Position numbers and translations under genes: made by a program | Shown: piece after piece, positions 9,711-19,605 of the stretch | How the letters are laid out: every line of letters begins with the position of its first letter | Position numbering within the stretch: the stretch's first letter is position 1 | Notes under the pieces: model-generated | Database searches by the model: none | What the model saw: the letters and a program-made list of their open reading frames with translations, nothing else | What the model was told of the DNA's origin: nothing | NCBI GenBank assembly: GCA_031308135.1 | Contig: JAHLJT010000631.1 | Span: 6,841,264-6,905,263 of the forward strand | DNA length: 64,000 bases | Reading direction: 5' to 3' | From: Acheta domesticus | Taxonomy: Eukaryota; Arthropoda; Insecta; Orthoptera; Gryllidae

Positions 9711-9913
9711 CTAGTGGTGCTACAGAATGGCACAGACTTTCCCGTATTAGTTTTCTCTTTCCTTGGGTCTTGTGTGCGCAGATAAGTCTCCTTCCCCACA
9801 TGTCATATACAGTTTTTACTGTTTTTTGACACATAAATAAGTAAATAAATAAATAAAAATTGCCACATATTCTTTCTTGCCAGCTACCATCTATCACCGC
9901 CCAAAGTAAATTT
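9711..9913 (+). repeat. Foldback-family fragment (copy 2) interrupted by a LINE tail
   Basis: AACTAGTGGTGCTACAGAAT begins the same arm as at 4305. At 9770 it is interrupted by ~90 bases ending in TAAATAAATAAATAAA, which equal the extreme 3' end of the CR1/Jockey LINE family (compare 34335-34402). The arm then resumes at ATTGCCACATATTC and is cut at 9913 by LINE A. Confidence 0.7.
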
Positions 9914-10374
9914 TATTTATTTATTTATTTATTTGTCAAAAAACAGTAATAACTGTATATGACGTGTGGGGGAAAAATTATCTGCGCACATTTTCTTGAG
10001 GGCCATAAAAAAACAACGAAAAAATGAATTTAGAAAATAATTATTTTAGAAAAAAAATAAAAATATTTGAAAAATGTTTGTTCCCGAGTTATAGAAAATC
10101 AATTTTAACTGTAAATGAACTACAAGCAAAAGGAGTGCTCAACAAAACGTGCGCACAGTGAAGCTACATTTACGTCCAGAAGCAAAACAAGGGTCCATCT
10201 CAGCATTTGCTCAATGGATCAGGGAAACTGGACAAAAACCTGATCGAGATGGGGGTCATTGACACAGAAGCTGAAGTACATTACTTGTTACAGACATATT
10301 AATTTTTTTTAAAAATGTATACAATGCAAACGTAAACTAATTCATTACATATCTTTGTTTTGTTACATTAAACA

Positions 10375-12888
10375 TTATTTTTCTTTTTCACGATCAGTAT
10401 AGTCTCTCATTTTATAGAAACAGTTTTGCAGCAGAAAAGATTTTACTTTAACCTTAAATTTGTGTACCGACTTTAATTGTTTTATGTCATCTGGCAATGC
10501 GTTGTAAAGTAACGTATATGTATGTTGATTTCTTGTACTGATCTGTTGATACTGACACTTGATGCACGTGATTTCTACGGCGTGTGTTGTAATTATAAAT
10601 ATCAATATTGCATGAAAATATGTTCCCTCCGTTAAGTAGGTGTTACAAATCGCGTCGAGAATCTGTGCGGACAAAGCGGCAACGCCGAACCAGCGCTCGC
10701 CGAGCCGACACCGCTCCGGCAACAGCGCAGGCCGGGAGCGGCGGAAAATACGTTACTCTTGTTCGCAGCCACAGTCTGGCTGGCAACCGCCTCTGTGGGC
10801 ACACGCACGCGAGTCCTTGCGCTCACAAATTCACTCAAAACATTGTTTTTTTTATCATTGTCTATACAAAACGTGTTATATTGAACTACTTCAACTACAG
10901 TAAATGTTCAAGTTATACCTGAATTGTGTTGTGACCACACGTTAAGTAATTTCTTGTGCATCAACTTCATTACGTCGCAGAACGGAAGGAACTACAACTG
11001 CAAACTTCTCACCTTAAACTCAGGAAGCACGGTTGTATTTTAGCTTTAAGTATTGTACCATGTTATACATCAAAGGAAGGTCAGTGTTTTTTTTGTATTT
11101 ATGTATTCATTTGTCACTCAAATTTCTATATAGTAAATTCAATTTAAAAACTGCAAAATATCACTTATTTCAGTTACCGCCATTCACTTCCTCATTTCTT
11201 CACTAATCATTTTGTTTTTATCTGAAACCTCATTTCGTCAGAACTACCAGAGATGCAAAACAGCAACCTTAAGTCAATTTTTATCATTGGCCACAAGGCC
11301 ACAACTGCAATTTAGACAAAAAAAAATCGGTCCTCATGGCCTAATGTTAAAACAAACATCATTAATCCTCCCGATTCAAATAAGAACATTGTTCTTCCGG
11401 GTCTCGAATGCATTTCAGATAAGAACAGTAGGTAATTTTTGACAAATATTACAGATTCGTAAATAAATAGACAAGACAATGGTAAGATTCCCAGCTCAAT
11501 GAAAAGAGGCTTGCAGGAATCACGTGGAAGGCATTTTTTCATTATTCGAATAATTTTCTTTTGCAATCTGAAGGTCTGAATACTACAGGATGAGCTTCCC
11601 CAGAATATTATGCCATATCTCAGGCGGGAATGCACATTTGCAAAATAAACGCAACGAGCTGCATGAAGGCTGACAGAATTTGAAAGAATTCTGAATGCGT
11701 AGCATAATGAACTTAATTTAGTGTTTAATTCTGTTATATGTACATTCCATTTGAGGTTTGATTGAATTGAAAGACCTAAAAATTTTGTTGCCTCAACATC
11801 AGCTAATTGCATATTGTTCATTTTCAATGGAACATGCGATTTCCGATTTGAGATGCAAAAATGCATTGAAACAGTTTTTCTTTCGTTAACAATTAATTTG
11901 TTATTATTAAACCAATTTGAAACTTCTGAAATTGTACTATTTACGGCTTCTTTTTTGCAAAGAACATTCGTGTCATCAGCAAACAGAACCGTTCTTCCAT
12001 TTTTAATAGACGAGGGCATATCGTTTACATATAACAGAAAGAGAATAGGACCTAAGATCGAACCTTGCGGAACCCCATGCACAATTGGCAAAGAATTGGA
12101 AATATAAGTATGTAATGTCCTTTCCTGCCAGTGTGGTATTTCTACTCTTTGAGTCCGATGTTTAAGGTAAGAAGTTATCCAATCTAGGGCAATACCACGA
12201 ATTCCATACGAAGGTAATTTTGAGAGCAAGATCTTATGGTCAATAACGTCAAAAGCTTTCGAGAGATCTAAGAATATTCCAATGGGTACTTCATTTTGGT
12301 CTATTGATGAAGCAACATCTTTGAGAAAAGAAAAAATGGCAGTTTCCGTAGATTTTGATTTTCTAAAACCGTGTTGTGAGTCTGAAAACGCTCTGTTTTT
12401 CCTGAGAAATGTTTCCATTCGTAAGTAGAAAAGCCTTTCTAATATTTTTGAGAAAACCGACAAAAGAGAAATTGGCCGGTAATTTTGAATATAATTTTTG
12501 TTCCCTTTTTTTATAAAGTGGCTTAATTTTTGCTGTTTTGAAAATATCTGGAAATACTCCTTTACACAAAGAAGCATTGAAAATGTGAGTTAGCGGATGT
12601 ATAAAGGCAGGTGCACAAGTTTTTAATAAACAATCCGGAAATTCATCTAAACCAGACGAATATTTACTTTTTAGTTTGCTGACTATTCTGAGGATTTCGT
12701 TGGGAGAAGTTTCGGAAATAAACGTCGTATCTGAAATTTTTTGGGAAGTGTAAAATGTTGAATTTTGTGGTTTTAGTCCCTTCGTGAGATCAGACGCAAT
12801 TATAGAAAAGTGTTTGTTGAAGAGATTGGCAAATTTTTCCGGATTACTCATTTCTCTTTCATTATCCTTTAAAATAACATTCTCTACT
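10375..12888 (-). pseudogene. LINE copy A reverse transcriptase (ORF2), interrupted
   Basis: From 12888 the frame gives the linker and fingers region (SGLDEFPDCLLKTCAPAFIH). A frameshift follows near 12510. Frame 12577-11428 then holds an apparently complete palm: RPISLLSVFSKILERLF, FLDLSKAFDVIDHKILL (motif A), GVPQGSILGPILFLLYVN (motif B), LFADDTNV (motif C, catalytic DD) and KFLGLSIQSNLKW (motif D/E region). Translation breaks at NYLL where a solo LTR (10641-11427) is inserted. The C-terminal tail (TTHAVEITC..., ALPDDIKQLKSVHKF) resumes at 10640 and ends at 10375. The palm is well preserved, but the copy cannot make a full protein. Confidence 0.85.
10641..11427. mobile_element. Solo LTR, 787 bp, TGTT...AACA, 5-bp target duplication
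   Basis: It splits LINE A exactly. GTAGG at 10636-10640 is repeated at 11428-11432. The inserted segment begins TGTTACAAATC and ends AGATAAGAACA, i.e. TG...CA with a 4-base inverted tip. Removing the segment and one GTAGG restores the LINE sequence as in copy C. There is no internal retroelement coding sequence, hence a solo LTR. A 5-bp duplication fits BEL/Pao, Copia or some Gypsy families, and I cannot choose between them. Confidence 0.78.
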
Positions 12889-13404
12889 TATATGATGTTT
12901 TGTATACATGTTTCCCCTTCAAAAGGCAGCTGTAATTCTGTCCATTGCATGCGTTGAAAAAACGGATCTTTTTTCGTTTTGTATTGTGTAGTTATGGTGC
13001 AGTTTTTATAATTGTAATTCTTACTTTTTATCGTTGTTTGCTTAGAACAAGAAAAATGCGCACTTATATAGAAATATATTCCTTTATACAAATATATATA
13101 TTACATTTACTGCGTATTAGGTTCTTATTTTTCGTTAGACGAACGATTTCGGAGCTAGAACACGTTAAATTGTGGCAAAGAAATCGCTCTGCCCAAAAAA
13201 TTTTGTGTTTAATTTTTTAAATTTAAGATCGCGGATGCTCTGGTCAAAGTTTTTTATTATTGTTCATAACTTGGGCCCAGATGTTTATGACATGTAATAT
13301 TTTTTCTTTGTGTTATTTCCATGTAAAATGCAAGACAAGCATGATTTTATCTACAATGACTAAAATTATGCAATTTTCACGTGTCATTTACAGTCATATT
13401 TTGG
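12889..13404. other. Intergenic, nothing recognised
   Basis: AT-rich sequence with no supportable ORF. It lies between the truncated LINE and a foldback copy. Confidence 0.35.
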
Positions 13405-15465
13405 ATTTTTAAAACCCTTTTGTCATTTTTCCCTTATTTTTTACTTTTCCGTATACATACGTATATACGGAATAATATAAGTAGTATAGGAGAAGTTATG
13501 CAATGCTGTGCGAAAAAACGGAGGCTTTTCAGCAGAAAAAATTTATTGCCGAGCCCCGATAACGAAAACGTTGATAACGTCAGTTGCTAAATTAAGAAAA
13601 AAAGATCCCTTAACACGAGGTGTAGCCTGAATCCCTGTTCTGTGGGTCTTTGATACCGAAAAAACAATTGAAAGCAAAACGTTCGTGGGTGTGGCTGTGT
13701 AGGTGGACACGACCTCTGGTGGAGAGTTAGAGACGACCACCCGGACCTTTAATTTCACGGCGACACTCACGTCGTTAGCCTCAAGGTGGAGGCAGTGAGC
13801 AGGCGATGCTAAGCTCCTGGTTGTCGGTTCAACCCGGCAACCCACCAGTTGGGCCCCTGGCACGTCGACCTTGAGGCAGAATTGGGTGAAGGAGACCTAG
13901 GGTACTCTGGAATCCACAAAAAGTAGTCCGGCGGGACATTATCTTCTGTCAGGTTGCCTTGGTTACGGTCCAACCCAGATCGATAGCCTGAAGGTGCAGG
14001 CAGTGGGGAGACGGGATGGTGGCCCCGAGCCGCCCGGACCTTAGTTTGGGTGGCCCCCAGTTGGGCTCTTGGTTTCGTCGTGTCAGTGGCCCGATACTCT
14101 GGGCATAGAGGAGGGACGTTGTGTCCCGGCGCATGTGACAGGCGCGTTGTTCTACTGGCGACATTGACTCCGGCACTAGCCCGCATAGCTATTAGCTCTG
14201 AGCTGGCAGGGCGGCCTTAGACCCAGGCATTGTATGGGGAGGTTGCCGTGAGGACAAACTGCGTTCCGGCGGGATCCGGATATTGTCCGAGGGGGTACTT
14301 GTCCCCTGAGGGAGTGCAGGCAAAGGCCACCGCCTAGGTACTCACCCCCAATAAAGTGCAAGTTCGAGGGGTGCCATTCGTCATGCACGTATACATATAA
14401 TATCCATCCGTCCGCCCATCTGTCCGCTCGTCCGTCCGCCCGCCCGTCTGTCCGTCTTACTTAACACCACTAGCGCCAGAACCATGCGTAGGATTTTTCC
14501 CCATTGAAATAATCGCTGTCGATCGGGCTTGAGTCAAAGTTTTGATATTTTGAAAAAAGATTCTTCAAAATTTGGAGGTACATTACATAAAGCCCCTCGG
14601 TCATTTTCCAAATTTTCTCAAAAACGGCTCCAATTTTTTCCTTACAATTTTTGTAAGAATAGAATAAAATACACATTTAAGGTGGCATAGATCCGAATTT
14701 CACGGTCAACTCTGAATTTTCGAAAAATGCAAAAGTTTGAATTTTCTTCGGCATCTTCTTACAAGTACAAAATTAAATATAGATATTTTTCCTTCAAATC
14801 AACTTTATTCTCCGTAGTAAGTTCTTTCATTAAGGTCATGTACATTTTTTTGAAAATTTTAGTCGTTTTCGTGCAATATTGAGTGCAAAACGTGCATTTC
14901 TTTAAAATAAAAAATCTAGATTTTCTCAAAAATGGTTACAAATTTTTTCGTTAAACTTTTGGTAGGGATAGTGCTAAATGTATTCTATGAGGTAACATAA
15001 ACGCCATAATGCTCTATTCTTTTGCTTTTTCAAAAATTACAAAAATGTAATTTTTTTGACTTGGCTCTTACGTCATTAATATTTACATTAGCGACGATTT
15101 GTTCACATTATTATATTTACATAGACATACATAGAAAAAATATGCATTGCAAAAATACAGCATTTTATAATAGAGATTTTTATCTAAAATTAAATCTGTT
15201 CTGAAACTCAGATTTTCAAAAAAGGCCATGTACATTTTTTGAAAAAACCTAGTACGACCTTTTAGCTTGAACGTAATGTAATTTATAAATCAAACAAGTT
15301 TTTTAAAAAATCGCTTCAATTTTTTTCTTTAAATATTGCTCCAAGATAGAACAGGAAACCTCAAAAAAATGATACACTACTCATTTTCGATTAACACATT
15401 AAATTTTCGAAAATTGCAAATATTAGAATCCGAAAAAGTATGTGCTGTTGTAGCAAAACTAGTTT
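13405..15465 (+). repeat. Foldback-family repeat, loop plus right arm (copy 3)
   Basis: From about 13430 it matches the loop of the 19606 palindrome (TTTTTACTTTTCCGTATAC..., GCGAAAAAA..., TTGCTAAATTAAGAAAAAAA, TTTGATACCGAAAAAACAAT). After an unrelated GC-rich insertion (13692-14388) it resumes with the CCGTCTGTCCGTC-type cluster and right arm (AGATTCTTCAAAATTTGGAG...) to about 15465. There is no left arm next to it. Confidence 0.65.
13692..14388. repeat. GC-rich insertion within foldback copy 3
   Basis: About 700 GC-rich bases interrupt the AT-rich foldback sequence. An internal partial duplication is visible: TAGCCTCAAGGTGGAGGCAG at about 13777 and TAGCCTGAAGGTGCAGGCAG at about 13986, with CACCCGGACCTT / CGCCCGGACCTT nearby. 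No coding domain or clear termini were found. Its origin is unknown. Confidence 0.5.
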
Positions 15466-16286
15466 TATAAGTGATTTCAAGAACGACCACAAAAGGCAGA
15501 GATAATTCACCCGTACACTGGCTTGTGTCTTTTGTATCATTGAAGACTAGCACATTGCCTGAAACTTCACATATTATTATTTTCACCCAAACATCTCATA
15601 TATTTCATGAGAAGAAATCTACGTGTTTTCTTACCTTACCACTATCGCCCCGCTCTGTCAACTTTCATGTGATCTCCTAGCTTCCTTTGGTTTATTGTCC
15701 CTTGCTGTTCTTATTACTGTACTTTCTCCTTTGCCAATGTGACCATTTCATTCTTTTAGCATTAATTATTTTCTGGGTCGGTTTCCTTTGGGTACCTTCT
15801 CAAATTTTTTATTTCAATTCTTCTTCAGTATTTTACGGTTGGATATTTTCCTTTTTTGTTTTCTCATTTTTACGGCTCCCTATATCTTTATTGTCGTTGT
15901 TGTGTGTGTTTGTTTTACTTTTGTAATTTCCTGCGTACGTTTGTATTGATCTTATTGCTGACTGACATGCTATGAAGCTGCCCACTAATTTATTACATGA
16001 GCATCATTAATTTCCTTCGGAGACGCAAGGAACTTCAAAAATTTTGAATTATGGCATGTCCAATTTCACTAAGTAAAAAGCATTAGGACTATCGTTTTCT
16101 CAAAAATGGAAATAATAATTGTTTAAGGTGTTTATTACTCAAAGGTGGACCAATCGACAGAATTGTTGAACCTGTACACTAAATACTATGTACACAAACT
16201 GAAGAATTAATCTTCAACAAATTCAGATTCGGAAGGTATATCATTCATTTTACATCACCTACAATTGAGGTAATGTGTAATATAGT
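15466..16286. other. Intergenic, nothing recognised
   Basis: AT-rich sequence without motifs. A 79-residue hydrophobic frame at 15687-15926 is a T-rich artefact. Confidence 0.35.
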
Positions 16287-16314
16287 TTGAATATAAAATT
16301 AAAAGTATGTTATC

Positions 16315-16400
16315 TTGGATGGAGACATGTAGGAAGACAAAGAAAGAGGTGGCAAGACGAATTTGTTAGCGAAACAGGTAATTTATGGGACCACACATAC
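16315..16400 (+). pseudogene. LINE C-terminal scrap (GRQRKRW motif)
   Basis: The frame contains LGWRHVGRQRKRWQDEF, resembling the 'GRP-KRW-D' segment found at the end of many insect LINE ORFs. It is only a few dozen codons and is followed at about 16400 by a piece resembling the MITE terminus at 8187. Very short, so the assignment is loose. Confidence 0.35.
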
Positions 16401-16519
16401 TTGGGTTTTCGTTCTTGGCGCACCAAGGTCACGGATGAAAAAGGGAGAGGGAAGCCTTTCTCCAACAGGGAGCTTTCACGTCACAACACAGTAGTGACGT
16501 GGAAGCTGCCTATTAGAGA

Positions 16520-16617
16520 AAGCCAGCTAAACAAAAAGGATGCCATACAGGTTCTTATGGCTGAAATCTTGCTACTGAGTAAAGTCATCTTGAATGATGT
16601 AAAGAAACGAAAACGTG
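16520..16617 (+). pseudogene. R4/Dong reverse-transcriptase scrap
   Basis: About 95 bases align closely to 57263-57358 of the R4/Dong element: GCCAG-T-AACAAAAAGGATG, CTTGCTACTGA-TAAAGTCAT, CTTGAATGATGTAAA. They encode AEILLLSKVILNDVKKRKR, versus EEILLLNKVILNDVKKRKR there. It runs directly into a SINE at 16618, so it was truncated by, or served as target for, that insertion. Confidence 0.7.
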
Positions 16618-16957
16618 TGCCACAAGTGCCATCCGTGACTAGCTGTAAGCTCCCGACCGGTCTCCCGGCATGTGTGGAAGTGTAGTGCATGTAAGTGTGA
16701 ATGTAATGAGTGAGATTAGGACGAGGAAGAAGTAGGAAAGATCGCGCGCGGTTCATAGCCCGTTTGTTAAGGCATTGCTCCGGCATTTGCCTGATGTTGA
16801 TCGGAGAAACCACGGAAAACTACCGACCATAGGAGCCGGACGCTATAATTCTCCTCCAGAGCGCTACTGATTTCGACGTAGCTGAGAAGCCGAGGACTTT
16901 GCGGTCAGAGGCACTGCAATGACTTCAGTTGATGTGCTGAGTGACGTCTCCTGGTAG
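16618..16957 (-). mobile_element. tRNA-derived SINE (copy 2)
   Basis: The reverse complement matches SINE copy 1: head CATCAACTGAAGTCATTGCA, body CCGTGGTTTCTCCGATCAA, and CCGGGAGACCGGTCGGGAGC. The A-box region is degraded. It lacks the 3' portion, which is replaced by the R4/Dong scrap. Confidence 0.65.
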
Positions 16958-17476
16958 GATTTTTGATAATGCCCTGAGAGTCAAATAATAACCGTCACCT
17001 CTGGTCTTTGAGAAAATGTCTTCTGCTCAGTATGCGGCGCATATGTTCTGCTAGTGATCCATCAATGCCATTGTACGCGTCTTGCTAGGAATTTGGTGTT
17101 TTTATTTAGGCATAACATGCCCCGTAATGAGCTATTAGCCTCGACGAGCATCCAAGTCAGTCACCCCCCCCCCAACCAGGAACCCTCGATTCTCGAATTT
17201 GCTTCATCTTCGTGCCTTTGGCAGATAGCACTCCGCCTGGGGCGTTTGAAGACAGTTTTGAGAGCATCGATGGACTAAACGCTCTTTCAAATAAATTGCT
17301 CTAAAGAAAAATATTTTGAAGAACCGATATTTTATACACACATTTGTGGTGAAAATGTTCTGTTCCTTTGATTTTGTTGGCGGTGATATGGCACACTGGC
17401 ACCACCCTACTAACCGCCACTGGTGTTTTATTTGCTTATCATTTAATGTAAATCAGTTTTGTATCTTTCTTCTGTA

Positions 17477-18391
17477 GGGGAAGGTCAGGTTAACTGGAGA
17501 GGTGAAGGTCAGGTTACGTTAAGTGGTCCATGCTTTTAAGTGCTGGTGGGAAGTGTTTCCTGCCTTTTCCATTGGATGGCATTTGTAGGATGCCAGGGCT
17601 GATAATCTAAGCCACAATCATAAGCTGCAGCCCTTTATTTGCTCAGTAGAGAAAATAATTTTTATTCTGAAAGGTGAGAATTTTTTTTCTAGCTCTCATC
17701 TGCTTTGCATTTTTATTGCGATTGAATAACAAATACAAGAATATTCACACCAAATTAATTGTTAGTATTTATGCTCTGTAATAGAGTGTTTTGTTTGTAA
17801 TAATACGTCGCGTCTTGCACAATTTCGGGCATGTAACGAAAATAAGTGCTATACAGTCAACTGGATCGCCGGGAGGTTAGTTTAGGTGGACCGGTCCAGT
17901 TAATCTATTTTTTTCGGAAGTAGCATTTGTAGATTTGCAATTATTAAATTTGGAATGTTACATAATTTATTTGCCTTTCACTATTGTATTAATTTAATTT
18001 ATTATCATTGTCATTTTCAAGTTTTTATTTTAGATGCCACGTTTTGGGAAAAGATATGGCCCGTTTTCTCATTTTTATGTGAAAAAGGTTATGGCAGTAT
18101 GTAGAAGAATGATTTTTTCATAAAAACAGTCTATTAAACGTCAATTTTATTTTCACAGCTTATTTCAATTTCCGATTCACTTGACCTTACCGGTTAGGTT
18201 AACTGGTCCTATTCCAAATTTATAAAACATTCCATATTTGACAATAATTGTCAGCCCACTATATTGTTTGTTCCCACAATATAAGAAGAAAGCCTGTCTC
18301 AATCCTCATGCGAAATTTCACGTGCATAGGTCAAGTAAATATCATTTTAGAACTAGTTAAAAAAGGTGGACCAGTTAATCTAATTCTCCCC
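17477..18391. mobile_element. MITE with GGGGA termini and TA target, 915 bp (Tc1/mariner-like)
   Basis: The left end is GGGGAAGGTCAGGTTAACTG; the right end read inward is GGGGAGAATTAGATTAACTG. Both are flanked by TA (17475-17476, 18392-18393). Variants of GGTTAACTGGTCC occur internally at about 17487, 17520, 17890, 18195 and 18366. The TA target suggests Tc1/mariner or pogo. No transposase is encoded. It ends ~45 bases upstream of the receptor start codon and so may form part of its promoter or leader. Confidence 0.5.
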
Positions 18392-18439
18392 TAATTTCTG
18401 CTTCAGATTCGTTGTACGAGAAGGCATAAGGCGTTGAAG

Positions 18440-19453
18440 ATGAATTCCGCAGTAGAGAAGGAGGAGCGTGGAGCCGCTTGGGCGTTGGCAGCCCTGCTGC
18501 GGGCGTCGCGCCCTCTGGGCCTGGCGCCAGTGACCTTGGGACACGGTCACCGTCCACGCCCCAATCGTTTCTGGAGGGCGTACTCGATCAGCCTCCTCCT
18601 GTGTTTCGCAGGGCTAGTCCTTTGGAACCTTCGATTCTGCACGAAAATATTTCTGCGTCACCCTTTACATCCGACGCACGTCAGTAGTTTTGTTATAGTC
18701 TTTGTCCAAGATGTTGCTGCGGTAATTGCACTGTCTTCTTCGTGCTGGAATGGAGGCACTTGGTTACGAGTCGTCTTTGATAGGCTTGATAGCGTGGACA
18801 AAATATTGGGAATTCAAGAGTATCCTGTCCACCGGAATATCCGACGAAATACAATACTTTTGGTAGTTATTTTGTCAGTGAGTTTTGGTTCGTTCTTCAT
18901 ACTAGAAATGATGTCGTCGCCGATATATCAATTATTCCCATTCTTCATTGCAAATTTTTTATCCGACGTATTTATTATTCAGTTCGTTTCAGTGGTAATA
19001 TTATTAAAACATCGAATTATAGAATTGAATGTTCGTCTCACAATCAAATATTGTGATGTCCTTAACCTGCTGCCCTCTCAACGTAAGGTTCCTTTATTTG
19101 AACATGTTCCTTCCAGACTAAAACTTCCTCTCATTACCACATATCAAGTGAACAGTTTTGCAGAATCTTTTACAACTTTACACGAAACCTGTTACTCGGT
19201 TGGAATGCATCTAGGAGTTCCGTTGTTGGCACAATTCCTCCAAATCCTTGTGGGAGTAGTTTGCTGGCTGTTCATGCTGATTTACATGTTTAACTTGATT
19301 GCGGATAAATCCGTTGTGCACTTAGTTGTGAACGTCATGATGCCTCTTCATAGCGTGGCGCAGCTGATGTGGATGTCACTGACAAGCCACAGCGTGATGG
19401 AACATGCACAGAAAACCAGCCAATTAGTGCATGGCCTAATACTGTGCTTGCAG
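18440..19453 (+). CDS. Insect gustatory receptor (7tm_7), exon 1
   Basis: This encodes the first six transmembrane segments of an insect gustatory receptor, a ligand-gated cation channel subunit of chemosensory neurons. The start is ATG 18440 (MNSAVEKEERG...). The cytosolic N-terminus has the family-typical ASRPLGLAPVTLG stretch. Hydrophobic segments follow: SISLLLCFAGLVLWNL, VIVFVQDVAAVIALSSS, ILLVVILSVSFGSFFIL, FVSVVILLKHRI, FLQILVGVVCWLFMLIYMF and LVVNVMMPLHSVAQLMWM. The loop contains FAESFTTLHETCYSVG, a conserved pre-TM5 pattern. The frame remains open to 19534, but homologues need a TM7 exon. CAG|GTTTGT at 19451-19456 gives a phase-0 donor after ...LVHGLILCLQ. The partner exon is at 26563, making a ~411-residue protein, normal for the family. 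I cannot assign a ligand or subfamily. Confidence 0.88.
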
Positions 19454-19605
19454 GTTTGTTGTTTCACAATAGGACTAAATGTTTCATTATTCAAAAATTA
19501 CAACGGATTATTAAGACAAAAGTGTTTGACCTGATCAAATGAAATCTGCCGGGGGTAATTTAACATAAAATTGCTTTATTAGGCAAGACTACTCACATTT
19601 TGAAA

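Larger units (their letters stand above)
9914..12888 (-). mobile_element. CR1/Jockey-type LINE, copy A, 5'-truncated
   Basis: The minus-strand element matches copy C from inside ORF2 (12888) through the 3' UTR. It ends in a (TAAA)n tail on the left (9914-9940). The 3' UTR includes GCCCTCAAGAAAATGTGCGC and AGTTTTTACTG-like sequence shared by copies B and C. A 787-bp LTR-type insertion (10641-11427) interrupts its ORF2. There is no ORF1 and no endonuclease domain. Confidence 0.85.

Noticed and set aside
14398..14462. CCGTCCGTCTGTCCG cluster as a separate satellite
   Set aside because: The same cluster occurs near the centre of the foldback palindrome (21030-21060), so it is part of that family.
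15687..15926. Hydrophobic 79-residue frame suggesting membrane protein
   Set aside because: T-rich sequence yields Phe/Leu runs; no start context or neighbours.
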